From positions 78,193-142,192 of the forward strand of contig NZ_SDLV01000058.1 in the NCBI RefSeq assembly GCF_004916905.1: 64,000 nucleotides of DNA, written 5' to 3'. Numbering within the stretch: the first letter of the stretch is position 1; every line of letters starts with the position of its first letter. The stretch comes from Chryseobacterium candidae. Its GTDB lineage: Bacteria > Bacteroidota > Bacteroidia > Flavobacteriales > Weeksellaceae. The notes beneath the pieces were generated by a model, which was not told where the DNA came from, did not search any database, and saw nothing but the letters and a program-made list of their open reading frames with translations. Shown one piece after another: positions 7,318-16,084 of the stretch. The translations under genes were made by a program, and so were the position numbers.

Positions 7318-9713
7318 TAACTAAATTTATTTTTTATTTTTTGAAACCAAGATTGTTCTGTATGCTGGTTATAGCCATAACCGTATTTGTTACTGTATCC
7401 TAAATTTTCTCTGCTTACATCATTAAGTACAAATCCTACATTTCTGATCTTTTTCTGATCGATATTGTTATTGGCAAATTCTAATAATGCCTTTTCAGTG
7501 TATTTAGATCTGGAAACATAAATCGTGATATCAGAAAGTTCAGCAATAAGGAAAGTATCTGTTACGAGAAGCAATGGAGCAGTATCCAGAATAATATATT
7601 CATATTTTTCTTTCAATTCACTAAGAAGGACCTCATAACGCCCGTTAGATAACAATTCTGTTGGGTTCGGAGGAATCATTCCTGAATAAATTACATCCAG
7701 GTAAGGATTAAAAGATGATACATGAATAATATCTGCAAGTTTAGTGTCTTCATTGTATAGATACTCCGTAAGCCCGGCAAGTCCTTTTCTGGCAGGATTA
7801 TATCTTTGAAGCTGAGGGTTTCTGATATCAGATCCGATAATAATTGCTTTTTTCTTAGGGTTTGCCAATGTTAAAGCCAAATTCACAGATGTGAATGTTT
7901 TCCCTTCACCTTTTACGGTTGAGGTAACAAATACTACTTTCCCTTTTTTCTCTTTTGAAAGCATGAAATTCATATTGGTAATAAGAATTCTAAATGCTTC
8001 CGCCATAGGAGTAATATCATTCATTTTAACAATCTCGGAATCTCCTTTTTCAAGACTTGGCAATTCTGCAATAATAGGAGCATGGACAACCTTCTCAAGA
8101 TCATGTTTAGTAATAATCTTATTATTGAAAAGTATTGTTAAATAAATAATAATAAAAGGAATTAACAGACCAGCAACTAAATAAACCGTCAAAATAACAT
8201 TGGTTTTTGGAGAAATTGCTACTGGTGAAGCATACGCAGCATCAAGAACTTTTGCTTTTGGAGCTATAATAGATTGAGCAATAGCTGTTTCTTCTCTTTT
8301 CTGAAGTAAAAGCAAATACAAATTTTCCTTAATTTGTTGTTGTCTTTCTATGCTTCTGAACATTTTTTCAATAGAAGGAAGTTTTGATATTATTCCGGAA
8401 ACTTTATTTTGCTCTCCTAAATATTCATTTCTTGCAAGCTCCAGCCCTACTCTATTCCTTTGGAGAGTCTGCATTATAGAACTACGCATTGCATTAATTT
8501 GCTTTGTAACATCTACCACAGTAGGGTTTTCCGGCGTAGCAGATTCAAGTAATCTGTTTCTCTGTAAAACAAGTTGATTATATGAAGATATTCCTGATAT
8601 TGCTTCAGGATTATTCAATCCAACATTTGCAGGCAGAACCTGATACTGTCCTTGTTTGGAAACATAGCCTATAAGTGCTGTTGTAAGTTCAAGCTGAGCA
8701 TCTACATCCAGTTGCTTAGCCCTGGCTGCTGCAGAACTTTCTAAATTAATTTTAGCTTCCGTTTCTAAATCTGTAAGATTATTTTTAGATTTAAAGCTTT
8801 CTTTCTGATTTTCAACTTCTCCCAGCTCACCTGATAATTTTTTTATTCTATCTTCAATGAAATCCAAAGTCTTTTTTGATTCTGAATTTTTATCTACAAT
8901 AGCATCATTATTATAAGCTACTATCAGACTATTAATAATATCTTTGGCTTTTGAAATCTGAGGATACTGATATCCAAGTTTAAGGACAGTAGTTTCTCTA
9001 TTGACAAGATCGACATTAAGTGGTCCTTGAAGACTATTTACGGCAGCTTCCAGAGAGGATATCTGAAGTACCAGATTATTCATGTTTATCCCTTTAACTT
9101 CTGCGGAGTTAAATTTGGAATTTTTTGTTATTATAATATTAGCAAATGGTAAACTTATTGTTTTACCATAAGTTGTTATAATATCTTTTTTAAGACTTTC
9201 TCCATTCAATGTTAACTTCTCTCCATTGATGGCAAGCTGAATTGTATTTACAGAGCCTTTATCTTTTTTCTCTCCAATTACTCTCACTTCTACAGGAGAA
9301 GTTTCTTTATATAGTTCTAAGGTTCTTATTTTTCCTTTTGCTGTAATATTAGTTTGAAGATTTAAATTGCTGATAACTTCACTCATCATCTTTTTTGACT
9401 TCAAAACTTCTATTTCATTGGCTATACTATTGGTTTTAAGCCCCCCAATTCCTGACAAATCAGGTAATACTCCCAAATCATTTGCCATTACTGATGACGA
9501 GGAATTTTTAGCATCTTTGATAAGAATTGTAGACTGTACACTATAAATAGGAACCATAAACTTCAATGAAATATAGCCTATTATCAGAGCAATAAATGCA
9601 CTTATAATAAACCAAGGCCATTTTCGGATATATGGTTTTATAATTTCACCAATATTAATCTTGATTATGCTGTTTTCTTCCTCTGAAAATTGTGAAGATT
9701 TTTGGTTATCCAT
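7317..9713 (-). CDS. Polysaccharide co-polymerase / tyrosine autokinase (Wzc-like)
   Basis: About 798 residues. An N-terminal Wzz domain with a membrane segment (WFIISAFIALIIGYISLKFM) and periplasmic coiled coil is followed by a second membrane segment (VILTVYLVAGLLIPFIIIYL) and a cytoplasmic BY-kinase domain. That domain has Walker A (STVKGEGKT), an A'-like IIIGSDIRNP and Walker B YIILDTAPLLLVTD. The C-terminal tail is tyrosine-rich (YSNKYGYGY), the expected autophosphorylation cluster. Wzc-type proteins control chain length and export of capsule or exopolysaccharide together with Wza. The longer reading frame begins with TTG at 9716. I prefer the ATG at 9713. It lies 4-7 bases downstream of the wza-like gene in the same operon. 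Confidence 0.9.
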   Translation of the reverse strand: MDNQKSSQFSEEENSIIKINIGEIIKPYIRKWPWFIISAFIALIIGYISLKFMVPIYSVQSTILIKDAKNSSSSVMANDLGVLPDLSGIGGLKTNSIANEIEVLKSKKMMSEVISNLNLQTNITAKGKIRTLELYKETSPVEVRVIGEKKDKGSVNTIQLAINGEKLTLNGESLKKDIITTYGKTISLPFANIIITKNSKFNSAEVKGINMNNLVLQISSLEAAVNSLQGPLNVDLVNRETTVLKLGYQYPQISKAKDIINSLIVAYNNDAIVDKNSESKKTLDFIEDRIKKLSGELGEVENQKESFKSKNNLTDLETEAKINLESSAAARAKQLDVDAQLELTTALIGYVSKQGQYQVLPANVGLNNPEAISGISSYNQLVLQRNRLLESATPENPTVVDVTKQINAMRSSIMQTLQRNRVGLELARNEYLGEQNKVSGIISKLPSIEKMFRSIERQQQIKENLYLLLLQKREETAIAQSIIAPKAKVLDAAYASPVAISPKTNVILTVYLVAGLLIPFIIIYLTILFNNKIITKHDLEKVVHAPIIAELPSLEKGDSEIVKMNDITPMAEAFRILITNMNFMLSKEKKGKVVFVTSTVKGEGKTFTSVNLALTLANPKKKAIIIGSDIRNPQLQRYNPARKGLAGLTEYLYNEDTKLADIIHVSSFNPYLDVIYSGMIPPNPTELLSNGRYEVLLSELKEKYEYIILDTAPLLLVTDTFLIAELSDITIYVSRSKYTEKALLEFANNNIDQKKIRNVGFVLNDVSRENLGYSNKYGYGYNQHTEQSWFQKIKNKFS

Positions 9714-9719
9714 CAATTT

Positions 9720-10544
9720 TTATTTCTTATTAAATAAACTTACCACTACTGCAATGGCTGTAATACCGATAGAAATCGCTGTCAGGTAAAGGCCTGTATT
9801 TGGATTTTGTTTTGCTAAAACATCCTTTGTATTGCTTGAAGAAACAATAATAGCATCACCCTGTTTAAGATTATAATATGGCGAATTAATCAGATTACCA
9901 TCCAAAATGTTGACACGACCATGCGAAACGACACCGTTTTCAGTTCTTACGATTAAGATATCATCTCTTTTTCCATACTGAGTAAGATCACCAGCCATCC
10001 CTAAAGCATTTAAAATAGTTGCTTGTCCATTAGCGATAGTATAATCTCCTTGTCTGTTTACTTCTCCTAAAACGGTCACTTTAAAATTGGCAAGTCGCAT
10101 ATTAACTGTTGGATTAATAACGTATTTCGTCATTTTTTCCCTTAGCTCATCTTTGAAGGTCGTCAAACTCTTATCTGATGTGTTCAGCTTTCCTAATATC
10201 GGAAAATCAATATTTCCATTTGCATCTACAATATAGGTTGGTCCTGACAGTATTGTTGCTCCCTGATTAGGAGTGTTTCCACCTGCCGTGGCATTTGTTT
10301 GGACAAGTTCTGACGAAGAGTAATTCTGATTAAAAGGTTTTACAACATCCATATCTTTAGCAGTGATCAGAATAACTAACTGATCTCCTACCTGGATGGT
10401 ATTCGCTGAATTTTTAGCAGAGGCATTGATTGCAACCTGTTCTATATTCTGCATATAATTTAAATCATTCTTAGCATTAGGATTCACTTTACAGGAAATC
10501 ACTAATGAAGACGCCAAAACTACTGCTAATATTTTTCCTTTCAT
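9720..10544 (-). CDS. Polysaccharide export outer-membrane lipoprotein (Wza/BexD-like)
   Basis: A 274-residue protein with a lipoprotein signal: hydrophobic AVVLASSLVIS then Cys18, after which the mature lipoprotein starts. The Poly_export domain follows (GDQLVILITAKDMDV, PTYIVDANGNIDFPILGKL) and then an SLBB-like domain (KVTVLGEVNRQGDYTI). The C-terminus has a single hydrophobic segment (YLTAISIGITAIAVVVSLF) ending in basic residues, common in Bacteroidota members of the family. These proteins form the outer-membrane channel for capsule or exopolysaccharide and work with the Wzc-like protein encoded next in the operon. The ATG at 10544 fits the signal peptide. Confidence 0.9.
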   Translation of the reverse strand: MKGKILAVVLASSLVISCKVNPNAKNDLNYMQNIEQVAINASAKNSANTIQVGDQLVILITAKDMDVVKPFNQNYSSSELVQTNATAGGNTPNQGATILSGPTYIVDANGNIDFPILGKLNTSDKSLTTFKDELREKMTKYVINPTVNMRLANFKVTVLGEVNRQGDYTIANGQATILNALGMAGDLTQYGKRDDILIVRTENGVVSHGRVNILDGNLINSPYYNLKQGDAIIVSSSNTKDVLAKQNPNTGLYLTAISIGITAIAVVVSLFNKK

Positions 10545-10583
10545 TATTTTGTTAAATTATGCAAATATACATTTATATTTTTT

Positions 10584-12512
10584 CTATTTATCCAGGGCCT
10601 CATAGATTGAATTATTGCTTCGGAATTCCGGCACTATTTTTTTGAGAATCCTTACCACTTCCACTTTATCTCTTCTAAGAGAAGCTTTAGTAATTTCTTT
10701 AGTAAGCGTATCTATTTCTGCAAATCCCATAGAAGGGTCTTTAGAAATCATAATTTTATCATTATGAGTAGGAAGTGTTTTTGCGTCGTCACTCAAGAGT
10801 TCTTCATATAACTTCTCCCCAGGTCTTAGACCTGTATAAATAATCTTAATATCAATATTAGGTTCGAATCCGGATAATTTTATCATTCTTTTGGCAAGAT
10901 CAATAATTTTAACAGGTTCCCCCATATCGAAAACAAAAATTTCACCTCCCTCACCCATTGTTCCGGCCTGAAGTACAAGTTCACAGGCTTCAGGAATCGT
11001 CATGAAATACCTTACAATTTCCGGATGGGTAATGGTTACCGGTCCTCCTGCTTCAATCTGCTTTTTGAAATGAGGAATAACAGAGCCATTGGATCCCAGT
11101 ACATTTCCAAACCTTGTTGTAATAAACTTGGTAACGTTACCTTCTACATTCTGAAGCGACTGCACAAAAAGTTCAGCAGCTCGTTTTGATGCACCCATTA
11201 CATTGGTTGGATTTACAGCTTTATCTGTAGATACCATTACGAATCTGTTTACTTTATATTTACTGGATAGTTTTGCAACAATCTTTGATCCTAATATATT
11301 AACAAAGATGGCTTCGTGAGGGTTTTCTTCCACCAAAGGGACATGCTTATAAGCAGCTGCATGATATACCATTGAGAAATTATAAGTCTGGAAAAGAGAT
11401 TCCATCCTGTGATGATTGGAAACATCTCCTAAAACAAATTTGAAAGCGATATGAGGGAATTTCTCTGTCATTTCAAGTTCAATTTCATAAAGCGGTGTTT
11501 CTGCCTGATCTAAAATGACAATCAATGAAGGATTGAAAAGAGCAACCTGTCTTACAATTTCACTTCCTATGGATCCTGCTCCACCGGTTACTAATACTGT
11601 TTTATCAAAATGTCTTTTTTTAACTTTTTCGTTCTGAATTTTGATAGGTTTTCTATTCAACAGATCTTCAATTTGAAGATTTCTAATAGATCCACCCAGA
11701 TCACTATCTCTAAGCTTTTGTACTGAAGGTGCTTTAAAGACGTTAAGATCCTTCTCTAAAAATAAATTTACCCATGAATTCATCTCATCTCTGGCCATCA
11801 TTTCTTTAACAACAAGAACGCCATCAATGATAAGATCTTCTTTGGTATTTTCCTCTATTTTTTGTTTTTCATAAATTGGCTTTCCTAGTAGAGAGGCCCT
11901 TTTAGAATCTGTTCTTTGTGTCAAAAATCCTACTACCTGATAAGGCAAACTCGGATTATCAAGAATAGCACGGGCAATGGCAATAGATTGTTCATCAATT
12001 CCCAATACCAAAATTCTTTTTTTCAGCGCACTTCTTCTGTATTCCCTTACGATATGAAAAAATTCTTTTACATAGAGTCTGAAAAGAAATAATCCCATAA
12101 ATGAAATTACAAAATAAAGCATCAGATAAGGAGTCAGTATGAATTTGCTTCCTGTAATCCAGAAATAACAGATATTTACTGTTCCGATAGCCAGCATTGT
12201 GCAAAAACAGGATATCAGAAGCTTAAATAAATCTATAAATGTGGAATGACGGATAATACCTGCATAGGTCTTGAAGACATACATAAAAGCAGCATTCACA
12301 AGGATAATAAAACTAAAAATCAAGCTTTTATCGTCATGATATATAAATTCCTGCTTGGTAATTTTTGCGATAATGTAAGTAGAAAGAAATAAAGATATTA
12401 CCAGAATAATAATATCTATTACAAGAATTATCCATCTAGGAAGATATCTTACGTCTGAGAGATTGACAACATTATCCCCTCCAAATATTGTTTTTCTAAG
12501 AGAATTGTACAT
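10584..12512 (-). CDS. Membrane-bound nucleotide-sugar 4,6-dehydratase (CapD/WbpM/PglF family)
   Basis: The 642-residue protein has four N-terminal membrane segments (about 26-50, 65-82, 95-120, 127-148), a first CoA-binding-like Rossmann domain, then a catalytic SDR domain with TGGAGSIGSE at 309-318, STDK at 428-431 and Met439...Lys443 (NVMGASK), the WbpM-type variation of the YxxxK motif. Family members convert UDP-GlcNAc to the 4-keto-6-deoxy sugar that starts synthesis of QuiNAc, FucNAc or diamino sugars. It is the first gene of the polysaccharide operon, 39 bases before the wza-like gene. A promoter with both Bacteroidota elements is seen at 12566-12593. The final sugar product cannot be decided here. 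Confidence 0.9.
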   Translation of the reverse strand: MYNSLRKTIFGGDNVVNLSDVRYLPRWIILVIDIIILVISLFLSTYIIAKITKQEFIYHDDKSLIFSFIILVNAAFMYVFKTYAGIIRHSTFIDLFKLLISCFCTMLAIGTVNICYFWITGSKFILTPYLMLYFVISFMGLFLFRLYVKEFFHIVREYRRSALKKRILVLGIDEQSIAIARAILDNPSLPYQVVGFLTQRTDSKRASLLGKPIYEKQKIEENTKEDLIIDGVLVVKEMMARDEMNSWVNLFLEKDLNVFKAPSVQKLRDSDLGGSIRNLQIEDLLNRKPIKIQNEKVKKRHFDKTVLVTGGAGSIGSEIVRQVALFNPSLIVILDQAETPLYEIELEMTEKFPHIAFKFVLGDVSNHHRMESLFQTYNFSMVYHAAAYKHVPLVEENPHEAIFVNILGSKIVAKLSSKYKVNRFVMVSTDKAVNPTNVMGASKRAAELFVQSLQNVEGNVTKFITTRFGNVLGSNGSVIPHFKKQIEAGGPVTITHPEIVRYFMTIPEACELVLQAGTMGEGGEIFVFDMGEPVKIIDLAKRMIKLSGFEPNIDIKIIYTGLRPGEKLYEELLSDDAKTLPTHNDKIMISKDPSMGFAEIDTLTKEITKASLRRDKVEVVRILKKIVPEFRSNNSIYEALDK

Positions 12513-12565
12513 TGTCTATATTGGTGTTCATATTTAATTAAGGTATAATATCTAAACTATCCAAT

Positions 12566-12593
12566 CAAAGATAATTTTGATACAATCATGCAA
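12566..12593 (-). promoter_or_regulatory. Predicted promoter of the polysaccharide operon
   Basis: On the minus strand a TTG (12593-12591) is followed after 17 bases by TATCTTTG (12573-12566), matching the Bacteroidota consensus TTG-N17-23-TAnnTTTG. Transcription would start near 12560, about 48 bases before the dehydratase ATG. No other good match is seen between recX and this gene. Confidence 0.55.
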
Positions 12594-12869
12594 AAATAAA
12601 ATAAATTTATTTCAATATGCTGAAATCAAAAATAAATTTGATGTTTCATTTATATAGTCTAACAATTTCATTGCGGTACAGCTAAATTCAGTGACAAAAA
12701 TCGTACCATACAAACTGTTTATGAAGGTGATATTTATCTATACAAATTCTTTAATTTAACTGTTTTTCTTTAAAAGAATTATTAAATCTTTATATATCAA
12801 TCTTTTTCAATGAACTGATTGTTTTTTTTCCTAAAAGTCATGCGTCAAGTTTTTTTGATTTATTAATAT
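12594..12869. other. Non-coding spacer, nothing further recognised
   Basis: About 275 AT-rich bases between the operon promoter and the end of recX. A second -7-like element (12627-12634, minus) lacks a properly spaced TTG. No RNA gene, repeat or small ORF could be supported. Confidence 0.4.
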
Positions 12870-13328
12870 TTAGTCAAAAATATCAATTATTTTTTCATAC
12901 TCAAAACCTTTACTCATCAAATATTTTATAGTTTTGGTTTTTTTTTGATATTCTTTCAAGCCGGTTTGCCTGGTGTAGTAATCATCAAAAATTTTTCTGA
13001 TGGTTTTCTCATAATCAGATTCATCAATCTCATCAAAACAGGAGTTAATCAACCTTTCAGAAATCTGTTTCTGTTTCAGATTCATTTTAATCTTGGTCTT
13101 GCCCCAGTGTTTGATGTAAAATTTGCCTCGGATGTAGCTCCGGGTAAATCTTTCTTCGTTCAGGTAATTTTCTTTCAGGAGAAATAAAATAATTTCTTCT
13201 TTTGCTTCATCAATAAGCAGAAATTCTCTCATCTTCTGTTCCACTTCGGCATGGCAGCGATCCTGATAAACACAATAATTAACCAGTTTCTGCTTAATTT
13301 CGTCGAAAGTATAAGATTTCTTTTCCAT
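12870..13328 (-). CDS. recX: Regulatory protein RecX
   Basis: A 152-residue protein made of repeated three-helix units. The sequence carries the RecX signatures LVNYCVYQDRCHAEVEQKM, FLLKENYLNEERFTRSYIRGK and a lysine-rich WGKTKIKMNLKQK. RecX binds inside the RecA filament groove and limits recombinase activity. Length is normal for Bacteroidota. It starts just beyond the glyA terminator, 57 bases from the glyA stop, with no promoter motif visible in that gap. It may be expressed by read-through or from a weak promoter. recA is not in the window. Confidence 0.88.
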   Translation of the reverse strand: MEKKSYTFDEIKQKLVNYCVYQDRCHAEVEQKMREFLLIDEAKEEIILFLLKENYLNEERFTRSYIRGKFYIKHWGKTKIKMNLKQKQISERLINSCFDEIDESDYEKTIRKIFDDYYTRQTGLKEYQKKTKTIKYLMSKGFEYEKIIDIFD

Positions 13329-13334
13329 TTGAAT

Positions 13335-13366
13335 AAAAAAAGAATGAGCAGTCTGCCCATTCTTTA
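13335..13366 (-). terminator. Intrinsic terminator of glyA
   Basis: On the minus strand AAAGAATGGGCAG pairs with CTGCTCATTCTTT (one G-U pair, 2-base connecting loop) and runs into a T tract of seven. It lies directly after the glyA stop and before recX. Confidence 0.8.
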
Positions 13367-13385
13367 CATGATATTGGAATGCCCG

Positions 13386-14651
13386 TTAGTAATTGAACAG
13401 AGCTTTACCTTCCATTAATTCGTTAACTTTCTTTCTTACAGATCCAAGAACTTCTTCATTTTTGATATTGTCTACTACCTCAGAAATTAATCCGGCAATA
13501 GTGTCCATATCATTTTCTTTCAACCCTCTTGTTGTAATAGCCGCAGTTCCCAATCTGATACCAGATGTTGTAAATGGTGATTTATCATCAAAAGGAACCA
13601 TGTTTTTATTACAAGTAATATCAGCAAGTACTAATGCTTTTTCAGTTTCTTTACCGTTTACTCCTTTATTTCTAAGGTCTACCAGCATCAGGTGATTATC
13701 TGTACCACCGCTTACGATATCAAATCCTCTGTCTATCATTGCTTTTGATAATGCCTGAGCATTAGCTTTAACCTGTTTTGCATAGGTTTCGAACTGTACA
13801 TCCAATGCTTCACCGAAAGCTACCGCTTTACCGGCAATCACGTGTTCAAGAGGTCCTCCCTGAATACCAGGGAATACAGCTCCGTCCAGTACCTGGCTCA
13901 TCATTTTAATTTCTCCTTTTGGAGTTTTGTGACCGTAAGTATTTTCAAAGTCTTTCCCCATCATGATCATTCCTCCTCTTGGTCCTCTCAGGGTTTTGTG
14001 AGTAGTAGTAGTTACTACATGACAGTGTTCGAATGGAGAATTTAACAATCCTTTTGCTACTAAACCAGCCGGGTGAGCGATGTCTGCCCAAAGAGTAGCT
14101 CCTATTTCGTCTGCCACTTCTCTGAATTTAGCATAATCCAAGTCTCTTGAATATGCTGAGAAACCAGCGATAAGCATTTTTGGCTTTTCTCTCAGTGCTA
14201 CTTCTCTCATTTGGTCATAATCAATTAGACCTGTTTCCTGCTGAACTCCATAAGAAACTACGTTATACTGAATCCCTGAGAAATTCACTGCAGAACCGTG
14301 GGTAAGGTGTCCTCCCATTGAAAGGTCCATCCCCATGATTTTGTCTCCTGGTTTCAAAACTGCAAGATAAATGGCTGCATTCGCCTGAGAACCGGAATGC
14401 GGCTGAACATTCACATAATCTACTCCGAAAAGTTCTTTAGCTCTGTTGATCGCTAAAGTTTCAACCTCATCTACTACTTCACATCCTCCGTAATATCTTT
14501 TTCCGGGATATCCTTCAGCATATTTATTTGTCAGTACACTTCCCATTGCTTTCATTACATTTTCAGAAACAAAGTTTTCTGATGCAATAAGTTCTAAACC
14601 ATGGGTTTGTCTTTGTCTTTCCTTTTCAATCAGGTCGAAAATAATATCCAT
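13386..14651 (-). CDS. glyA: Serine hydroxymethyltransferase
   Basis: About 421 residues from MDIIFDLIEKERQRQ. SHMT signatures are plain: LELIASENFVS, EGYPGKRYYGGCE, HPAGLVAKG and the PLP lysine in TTTTHKTLRGPRGGMI. The enzyme interconverts serine and glycine with tetrahydrofolate, supplying one-carbon units. The frame can be extended upstream to a GTG at 14678, but that GTG abuts a -7-like element (14681-14688), so it would lie at or before the transcription start. The ATG at 14651 also matches the conserved family N-terminus. The gene is monocistronic by appearance, with a strong terminator downstream. Confidence 0.96.
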   Translation of the reverse strand: MDIIFDLIEKERQRQTHGLELIASENFVSENVMKAMGSVLTNKYAEGYPGKRYYGGCEVVDEVETLAINRAKELFGVDYVNVQPHSGSQANAAIYLAVLKPGDKIMGMDLSMGGHLTHGSAVNFSGIQYNVVSYGVQQETGLIDYDQMREVALREKPKMLIAGFSAYSRDLDYAKFREVADEIGATLWADIAHPAGLVAKGLLNSPFEHCHVVTTTTHKTLRGPRGGMIMMGKDFENTYGHKTPKGEIKMMSQVLDGAVFPGIQGGPLEHVIAGKAVAFGEALDVQFETYAKQVKANAQALSKAMIDRGFDIVSGGTDNHLMLVDLRNKGVNGKETEKALVLADITCNKNMVPFDDKSPFTTSGIRLGTAAITTRGLKENDMDTIAGLISEVVDNIKNEEVLGSVRKKVNELMEGKALFNY

Positions 14652-14680
14652 TTTACTTTTAGTTTTTGAAATTTTCACCC

Positions 14681-14688
14681 CAAATGTA
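14681..14688 (-). promoter_or_regulatory. Possible -7 element of the glyA promoter
   Basis: Minus-strand TACATTTG matches TAnnTTTG 30 bases before the glyA ATG. No TTG is seen at the expected -33 distance, so confidence is low. Confidence 0.35.
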
Positions 14689-14804
14689 CGGAATTTTCAT
14701 CGAGATTTCTCTATTGAAAAAATGATTTTTAAACACCAAAAAATGAAAAAACACCTCCTTTTATATTATATTAAAACCGTGTCAACTTTTACATTAATTA
14801 TTTT

Positions 14805-14992
14805 AACCATAAAAGGCACAAAAGTTTAAACACTTAAGTATTTTAGGACCAGATTTTATGCATAATAAGTAAACCGAAGTTTTAAAAAATCTTTGATTTT
14901 CGTCTTATGTGAACTTTTCTTCAGACTTATTTTAAACTTACTTAAGTAGACTAAAATGGTTTAAAATGAAACCTTTTGTGACTTTTGTGGTT
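14805..14992. repeat. 188-base intergenic element with 20-base inverted ends
   Basis: The left end AACCATAAAAGGCACAAAAG (14805-14824) and the right end CTTTTGTGACTTTTGTGGTT (14973-14992) are inverted copies matching at 18 of 20 positions. Between them are several related pieces around CTTAAGTA. No ORF is inside. It resembles the non-autonomous repeat elements often found in intergenic spaces of this group, but a copy count needs the genome. The rest of the 14689-15028 gap holds nothing else I recognise, apart from a 9-base hairpin after the flavoprotein stop (14994-15016). Confidence 0.5.
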
Positions 14993-15028
14993 TTATAAAG
15001 TTTAAACAACTTTATAATAAGAAAGCCT

Positions 15029-15934
15029 TTAAAATTCCTCATCGGCAAGTTCTTTATTCACCACAGCACCTGCAAAATTTCCCTGTGCAACTGCATTGGA
15101 TACGGAACGCATCATGGTTACATTATCTCCACAGGCAAAAACTCCGGGAATGTTTGTTTTCTGCATCATATCTACTTTAATAAATCCCTGTTCTGTCATT
15201 TCACAACCCAGATCACCAGATACATTGATATTTTGTTCAAAAGGAATTTTAGCATACAAAGCCTGTAAAGGAAGTTCTTTTCCGTTTTTAAACACTATTT
15301 TTTGAATGAAACCGTTTTCATGTTTTATTTCTTTTATTTCATCTTCGTTAAGAACGATTTTATTGTGACCCAGTTTTTCAATCTGTTCTTTTGAAAGTGA
15401 AGACTTTCCGTTGGTAAACAGGGTAAGATCTTTAGTCAGATTAAAAATCAGTTTTGAAAATTCGTAAGCCATATCTCCATTGGAAAGAATTCCGGTAACC
15501 TCGTTTTTCACTTCATAACCATGACAGTATGGGCAGTGTATAACAGAAGTTCCCCAGCATTCTGCAAACCCAGGAATATCCGGCATTATATCTTTCACTC
15601 CTGAAGCAAGAATAAGTTTTTTAGCATTAAATTTTTCACCGGAGGAAGTTTCAATCACAAAACCTTCGGTTGTCTTTTGTGTTTTCACTACGGTTCCGTT
15701 ATAAAAGTGAACTGTATTGTATTTTTGAACATCTTCTTTTGCCAGCTTTGCAATTTCCGCGGGTGTTTTCCCATCATGAGTAATAAAATTATGGGAATGC
15801 GGAGTCTGTATGTTACAAGGTTTTCCGTTATCGATAATCAGAACATTTCTTAAAGATCTTCCTAAAGACATTCCTGCTGACAATCCAGAATAGCTTCCTC
15901 CTGTTATAATGACATCAAAGTTTTTGTTTTTCAT
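15029..15934 (-). CDS. Thioredoxin-reductase-like FAD/NAD(P) oxidoreductase
   Basis: A 301-residue class II pyridine nucleotide-disulfide oxidoreductase. FAD-binding VIITGGSYSGLSAGMSLG at residues 9-26, a CxxC in HCPYCHGYE near residue 142, and the C-terminal FAD motif GVFACGDNVTMM. The protein is close to thioredoxin reductases but the CPYCHGYE context is that of stand-alone TrxB-like flavoproteins whose substrate is often not thioredoxin. It stands alone between glyA and a glycosyltransferase gene. Its leader contains nearly five copies of a heptamer (15943-15976) just downstream of a good promoter, so expression may vary with repeat number. Confidence 0.85.
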   Translation of the reverse strand: MKNKNFDVIITGGSYSGLSAGMSLGRSLRNVLIIDNGKPCNIQTPHSHNFITHDGKTPAEIAKLAKEDVQKYNTVHFYNGTVVKTQKTTEGFVIETSSGEKFNAKKLILASGVKDIMPDIPGFAECWGTSVIHCPYCHGYEVKNEVTGILSNGDMAYEFSKLIFNLTKDLTLFTNGKSSLSKEQIEKLGHNKIVLNEDEIKEIKHENGFIQKIVFKNGKELPLQALYAKIPFEQNINVSGDLGCEMTEQGFIKVDMMQKTNIPGVFACGDNVTMMRSVSNAVAQGNFAGAVVNKELADEEF

Positions 15935-15942
15935 AGTTCAGT

Positions 15943-15976
15943 TGATAGATGATAGATGATAGATGATAGATGATAG
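15943..15976. repeat. Heptamer tandem repeat (TGATAGA, 4.9 copies) in the leader
   Basis: Four perfect TGATAGA units plus TGATAG. They fill almost the whole stretch between the predicted transcription start (about 15972) and the ATG at 15934. Seven is not a multiple of three but the repeat is outside the coding frame. Confidence 0.9.
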
Positions 15977-15978
15977 TG

Positions 15979-16007
15979 CAAAGGTAAATTAAAATTAATT
16001 AACGCAA
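15979..16007 (-). promoter_or_regulatory. Predicted promoter of the TrxB-like gene
   Basis: Minus strand TTG (16007-16005), 18 bases, then TACCTTTG (15986-15979), a full match to the Bacteroidota promoter consensus. It lies next to the heptamer repeat. Confidence 0.6.
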
Positions 16008-16084
16008 CAAGATTGCAATAACAATTTATATCTATTACCTTTATTTTGTAAACAAATCATCACTTCTCTCTCAATTTTGAAAAA

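Noticed and set aside
12627..12634. Second promoter for the polysaccharide operon
   Set aside because: A TAnnTTTG match exists but the next TTG is 28 bases away, outside the accepted spacing.
15943..15976. CRISPR-like repeat
   Set aside because: Units are 7 bases with no spacers. The 14-base repeat at 38368 also lacks spacers. No cas genes are present.
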